Assembly (NCBI RefSeq): GCF_016545825.1
Contig: NC_052620.1
Span: forward strand, 7,378,001-7,442,000
Reading direction: 5' to 3'
Length of the DNA: 64,000 bases
From: Eucalyptus grandis
Taxonomy: Eukaryota; Streptophyta; Magnoliopsida; Myrtales; Myrtaceae
Below are positions 59,801 through 64,000 of the stretch, one piece after another. Position 1 is the first letter of the stretch, and every line of letters begins with the position of its first letter. The notes below the pieces were generated by a model, which was given only the letters and a program-made list of their open reading frames with translations, made no database searches and had not been told where the DNA came from. The position numbers were made by a program, and so were the translations under genes.

Positions 59801-62321
59801 AACCCATCCATCTTCTTTTCTCTGGCAATCTAATTAATGTAATTAGGAGGAAATAAATCTCACTAGATTAATTCCACACCTTATTTAGATCTTACTCATC
59901 CTGAATTTTATTTTCAGAGAAATTACTATGAAATGTGCTTATTTTTACGATCAAACTACGACAAATTAAATACCCAATAAACTATAGAAATCCCCTTTTA
60001 AAAAAAATGGCTCGACTTACTTCAATGATCACCGATCTCGTGATACTTAAGGAAGGGGCAAAATTGCTGCGATCACGTCATCTAATATTTCGTTATTGTT
60101 CGTTATTGAAGCTGCATGGGCGTTGCTTGGTGATGATAAGGACATTCTAAAGGACGACTATGAAAGATATGCTTTTAATTAGGTTGACCGAAAATGAATT
60201 GAATCGGTCAGAAAATGAACTCCTAAACTTTGTGAAATTGATCCTTCTTCCAAAAAGAATTTTTCAACGAGTATTTTATTTTTAAATAAAATATGAATCT
60301 CTAGTGCTCACAAAATAATCATTCTCCTTTTTCTCTTTAAAGATTAGAAAATTGAGCCCCCACTTTTTCAGTATTCGTAAAAATCTTAAAGGAGGGAATC
60401 TTCATAACTCACCTCATTAATGGTAGGCTAAAATATGTGCAAACCCAAATTGTGTGTATTGAATACGTAAATTAAATATCTGTTTATTTGGGTACATAAA
60501 ATTCGTGAGATTGTACGTACCATGTCGAGACTAAACCATGAAACGAATAATGAGAATTGGAAATATAACTGAAGAGGAGCAAACGCATTAGAGTCAGTGA
60601 ATGGCGCCATGAATATTACCCTTTGATTATTTTGACTTAAAATTATTATTTTACTCTTGTCCTTGCATTTAATATAGAGATAATAAATTGTCGATGGTAC
60701 TTTGGGAAGAAATGAGAACATTCAAATACATATGTCAGTAACCTTTGATTATTCTGTCCTCTTCAAAACTGCAAAGGAGATTTTCTCAAAGAAATAAAAT
60801 CATGACAGAAAGTTGGCGGTCAATCTTTACGTCCATATATGTTATTTTATGTTATCTTCTATTTGTTCCTTCTTTTAAATGCCTTTCGAGTTTCGATGAG
60901 ATCCTTGCATGCAAATTTGAGTCTTTGATTATCAAGTCACTTTAGTTATTAATTATGCTCTAATAAGTTGTTAGTTAATCTTTTAGGAAATCAAGTAAAT
61001 TTGTAGTAGAGAGGTGATCGTTGGAAAGGCTCAAGCTAGTCAAGTTGGCCTAATGCATTGCCCAAGTCCATCCATCATATAAAATTTATACAATAATTTT
61101 TAGGCCGGGCTGGTTAAAGATGAGGGGGCCAGACTTTGCTAGTGCAAGAGCGGCCGGTCGTAAGTTGATTAGCTCTATCGACACTCAGTAAATGGTACAT
61201 TCTAATTATCAATTAATAACAATGCCCATATAACTTTTGATAGAAAAGAGGAAAAAACAAATTGGGATAAACATATCACTTATCATAACTTTCGTACGAT
61301 ACTCATCTAAATGTCATAATCTTTTTTTCAACCATTTAGGTATTATAATTTCTAAAAGACATTCACTTGAGTATCATAACTTTTAATTAATCACTTGAGT
61401 GTCAAAAATTTCCAAAATCATTTACTTAAATGCCATAAATTTGATATGGCATAAACTTGTGGTTAACATTTTTTAAAAAGTTTTAGCACTCCATTAATTG
61501 ATTGAAAATTTAAATGATACTAAAAAAGTCGGAAAAAAGAAATATAACACTTAAGTGAGCACTCATCTGAAAGTTATGACACTTATAGTGTTTTTTTTCC
61601 AAACAAGTTTATTGCTTATATATTTCCTCCAATTTTAGATGTTCATTTAATTTGTAAAAATAATTAGGAAAATGTCAAAACCATCACAAGACATACTATA
61701 GCTTTTCAATTGATCGTCATATTATCTTTAGAAAATGTTCACCCGATTAACATCGAAATTTCCCTTACCGAAAATCCAACATGACATTAAATTTAATTTA
61801 AAATCATTGGACTAGGCTCCCTAGGGAAAGGAAATGATGTCATTAAAAGCGTGTGGAACAACATTGTTTAGCCCTTTCCAAGCCCCAAATTGACGAATTG
61901 GGATTGAATTAGGTCCAAAACAGTAACCCCACATTTTCATTTGCAAATCAAAAAATTGCCGAAGGTAAGGCCTTATCTTGTCCATCCTCTCGATAAATAT
62001 TAGCACACAAATTTGAGTGTTTGATTATCAAGCCACTTTAGTAAATAATTACTCTTTGACCGGTTATCAATTAAGGTTTTAGGAAATCACGACCAATCAT
62101 ATTATAAATTGGTAGTATGGAGGTGATCATTGGGAGGGTTTTGGTTAGGCTGAGTTTGAAGATCGGACTTAATGTGCTAACCAAGCTCATGCATTATATA
62201 AAATGTATACAATAATTTTCAGGTTGTGTTGAGGAAGAGTTGGCTAGACTTTCTCATGTGAAAAGTATTGCCTTAACTCGCCTGTTTACCTCTTAGTCCT
62301 AGGCAATATTGGGTAGGCCAA
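59801..62321. other. AT-rich intergenic region, no gene supported
   Basis: Short frames only. Two related segments, around 60885-61130 and 61990-62245, share tttgagt(g/c)tttgattatcaag, tagtat/tagtag..gaggtgatc(g/a)ttgg and atataaaat(g/t)tatacaataatttt in the same order, so about 250 bp has been duplicated about 1.1 kb apart and then diverged. Confidence 0.45.
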
Positions 62322-62324
62322 TTA
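62322..62324. repeat. TSD tta (left) of PIF/Harbinger-like MITE
   Basis: tta before gggtgcgttta; the same tta follows the right end at 63189-63191. A 3-bp TTA/TAA duplication is typical of PIF/Harbinger elements, but three bases alone are weak evidence. Confidence 0.5.
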
Positions 62325-63188
62325 GGGTGCGTTTATTTGTGTTTCTTCAAAAGTGTTCCAGGGAACGAAATAGAAAAATTATTTCTATTCCGGAGAATAA
62401 TTTTTTACCAGAAAAACGCGTTTGGTAACTTGTTTCAGAAATTAAAAAAAAAAAAAAAAAAGAATAGAAATATGTTTGGTAAATTTATGTTCTTTTTTGT
62501 TAATTTTAATTTTAATTTTCCTTTTTTTCTTTATTATTTTTTTTTTTTTTGGCCGGGCGTTGGCCTCGGCCATGGCCGATGACCAATGACGAGGCCGGCG
62601 GCCTCGCCCAGCCACGGCGAGGCTCGCCGACCTCGGCGAGGCCGAGCCATGCCGTGGTTGGGCAAGGCTCGTCGACCCTCGGCAAGGCCGAGCCATGCCG
62701 TGGTTGGGCAAGGCTCACCTCGCTTGGCCGGGTGAGCTTGGGCTCACCTAGATCCGGTGAGGCCGAGCCTCACCTTGGCAAGGCGAGCTCGGCCTCTCTA
62801 GATCCGTCGAGGCCGAGCCTCGCCAGGGGCCAACGACACTCGACCTCACTGGGGGTCGGCAACACTCCGGCGAGTTCGCCGGCCCTCGATGGCGTCGCTG
62901 GCTCTCGACGGCCGATCGCCGACCATGGCTGAGGCCGGCGACCGGCCAAAGAAAAAAGAAGAAGAAAAAAAAGGAGAGAGAAAATTTGTTCTTAAAAATT
63001 GTTTTTAAAACAATAAACAAGTTTTTTTTTTTGTTTCTTGTTTTTGTTCCAATTTTGTTCCCGGATCAAAAATCGATTTGGAACAAAAACGCAAACAAAC
63101 GCGTTTTTATTCTTTTTTTTTGTTCCGTGGAACAAAAAAACAGAAAATTTGTTCATGAACAAAAAATAAAAGTGCAACCATGCACACC
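62325..63188. mobile_element. PIF/Harbinger-like MITE with GC-rich core (about 864 bp)
   Basis: The left end gggtgcgtttatttgtg and the reverse complement of the right end, ggtgtgcatggttgcac, are related Tourist-like termini flanked by tta. Inner flanks are inverted too: gttccagggaacgaaat and an acgcgtttggtaac segment on the left, and gttccgtggaacaaaa and aacaaacgcgttttta on the right. The middle (62550-62950) is very GC-rich, built from gccgaggctcgcc-type phrases, with a 46-bp direct repeat at about 62640-62720. No transposase. Low-complexity frames through the core are not genes. Confidence 0.6.
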
Positions 63189-63440
63189 TTACATTTCCTA
63201 ACAATACCATAAAAAGGTACATTCTAAGGATCAATTAATCACAATGTCCAAAGTACTCTCGATAGAAAAAAAATATATATATATGGATATCCTCAAACTA
63301 GATAATTATTAAAATACTTTCATGATATATTCGTTCTAAATTGATGAAAATAATGGGGAAAATGTCATAGCACCACAATTGTTTGAAGACTTTCGGCCAA
63401 ACAAATTATCAAGTTTAGAGCAGCCCAAAATTTTCAGACA
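63189..63440. other. AT-rich spacer between two related MITEs
   Basis: No gene seen. It contains a short (AT)n run near 63272. Confidence 0.35.
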
Positions 63441-64000
63441 CTAAAGGTGCATACCATTATGTTCCAGGGGAACAATTTTTTATCGTAAATAGTTTTTTCT
63501 AATTATGTTATTGGAAACAATTTATGAGCAAAAGAACACGCTTAGTAATTGTTTAAAATTTATATTCCGAGGATAAAAATGTGTTTAGTAAAATTCTTAA
63601 ATTCTTTTATTTCTTTTAAATTTGTCATACTTTTATTATAATTTTCTTCTTCTTTTTTCTTTTTCTTTCTTTTTCTCTTCTTCTTCCTTCTTCTTTGTAG
63701 CTGATCGTCGGCCATGGTAGTGGCCAGCGATTAGCTAGGCAAGGTTTGGTGAGCTTGCCGAGCCTCGCCAAGCCAAGGTGAGGTTCGATGAGCTTGCCGG
63801 AGGCTCGCCTAGCCCAGGCGAGCCTCGGCCTCGCCAAATCGAGCCTTGCCTAAGCAGCGCGACGTCAGCTTTGCCCTAGCTTGGCAAGGTCGAGTCTCGT
63901 GCCAGCTAGCAAGGCTTGGCCTCGCCATGGCTATGCGAGGTCAACCTCGTCGGGGGCTAGCAACACTACGGCAAGGTCGCTGGCCAAAGGGAAGAAGAAG
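63441..64000. mobile_element. Second GC-cored MITE of the same family, cut by the window edge
   Basis: The order seen in 62325-63188 recurs: gttccaggggaacaattttt, gaacacgcttagtaattg, an AT-rich pyrimidine run, ggccatggtagtggcc, then GC-rich gagcctcgcc phrases. The left terminus is not clear and the right end lies outside the window. Confidence 0.5.

Noticed and set aside
62442..63020. Overlapping frames in the GC-rich core of the MITE
   Set aside because: All frames are open because of biased composition; products are low-complexity Ala/Arg/Gly/Pro.

Overview
The window is nuclear DNA of a flowering plant, most likely a woody dicot. The evidence is GT-AG introns, an AT-rich background, and plant families of Ty1-copia, Gypsy, LINE, MULE, hAT and PIF-like elements. 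The GC-rich elements at the right end resemble ones I associate with Myrtales such as Eucalyptus; that placement is a weak impression.

Left third (1-14.3 kb): an old LINE on the minus strand carries two later insertions inside its ORF1. One is a complete Sirevirus-type Ty1-copia retrotransposon (956-10490) with near-identical LTRs, TSD atctc, PBS, PPT and an extra ORF region after pol. The other is a 2.55-kb non-autonomous hAT element (11251-13801, perfect 8-bp TSD) that carries host-gene exons, one block recognisable as CCR4-like. A two-exon senescence/ERD7-like gene follows (15250-16675), with a G-box/ABRE palindrome upstream.

Middle (18.6-39.3 kb): a second LINE, on the plus strand, has its reverse transcriptase split by a 9.1-kb Mutator-like element (19261-28401). 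This MULE has TIRs of about 0.57-0.59 kb, a broken MuDR-type transposase gene, a minisatellite of about 198 bp period and a captured alkenal reductase fragment. Beyond it lie AT-rich DNA, an LTR-like remnant and a 1-kb hAT MITE (34455-35481).

Right third (39.35-59.2 kb): a segmental tandem duplication with an ancestral unit of about 6.7 kb. The proximal copy has an intact short-chain dehydrogenase/reductase gene (40127-43735) resembling NADPH-dependent 1-acyl-dihydroxyacetone-phosphate reductase, a solo-LTR insertion, and only the 3' end of a CID-domain gene. The distal copy has a disabled SDR pseudogene (49540-54045) with an expanded intron, followed by the complete seven-exon CID-domain (RPRD1-like) gene on the minus strand (55952-59176). 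The SDR and CID genes are tail to tail and probably unrelated in function.

The last 5 kb is AT-rich with two members of a GC-cored PIF/Harbinger-like MITE family. I see no CRISPR, tRNA or rRNA genes. The host genes with intact reading frames are the ERD7-like gene, the proximal SDR and the CID-domain gene. The most unexpected signal is a recurring pattern of single-base differences in the copia element that turn CAG/CTG into CG; it looks more like sequencing error at methylated CHG sites than mutation.
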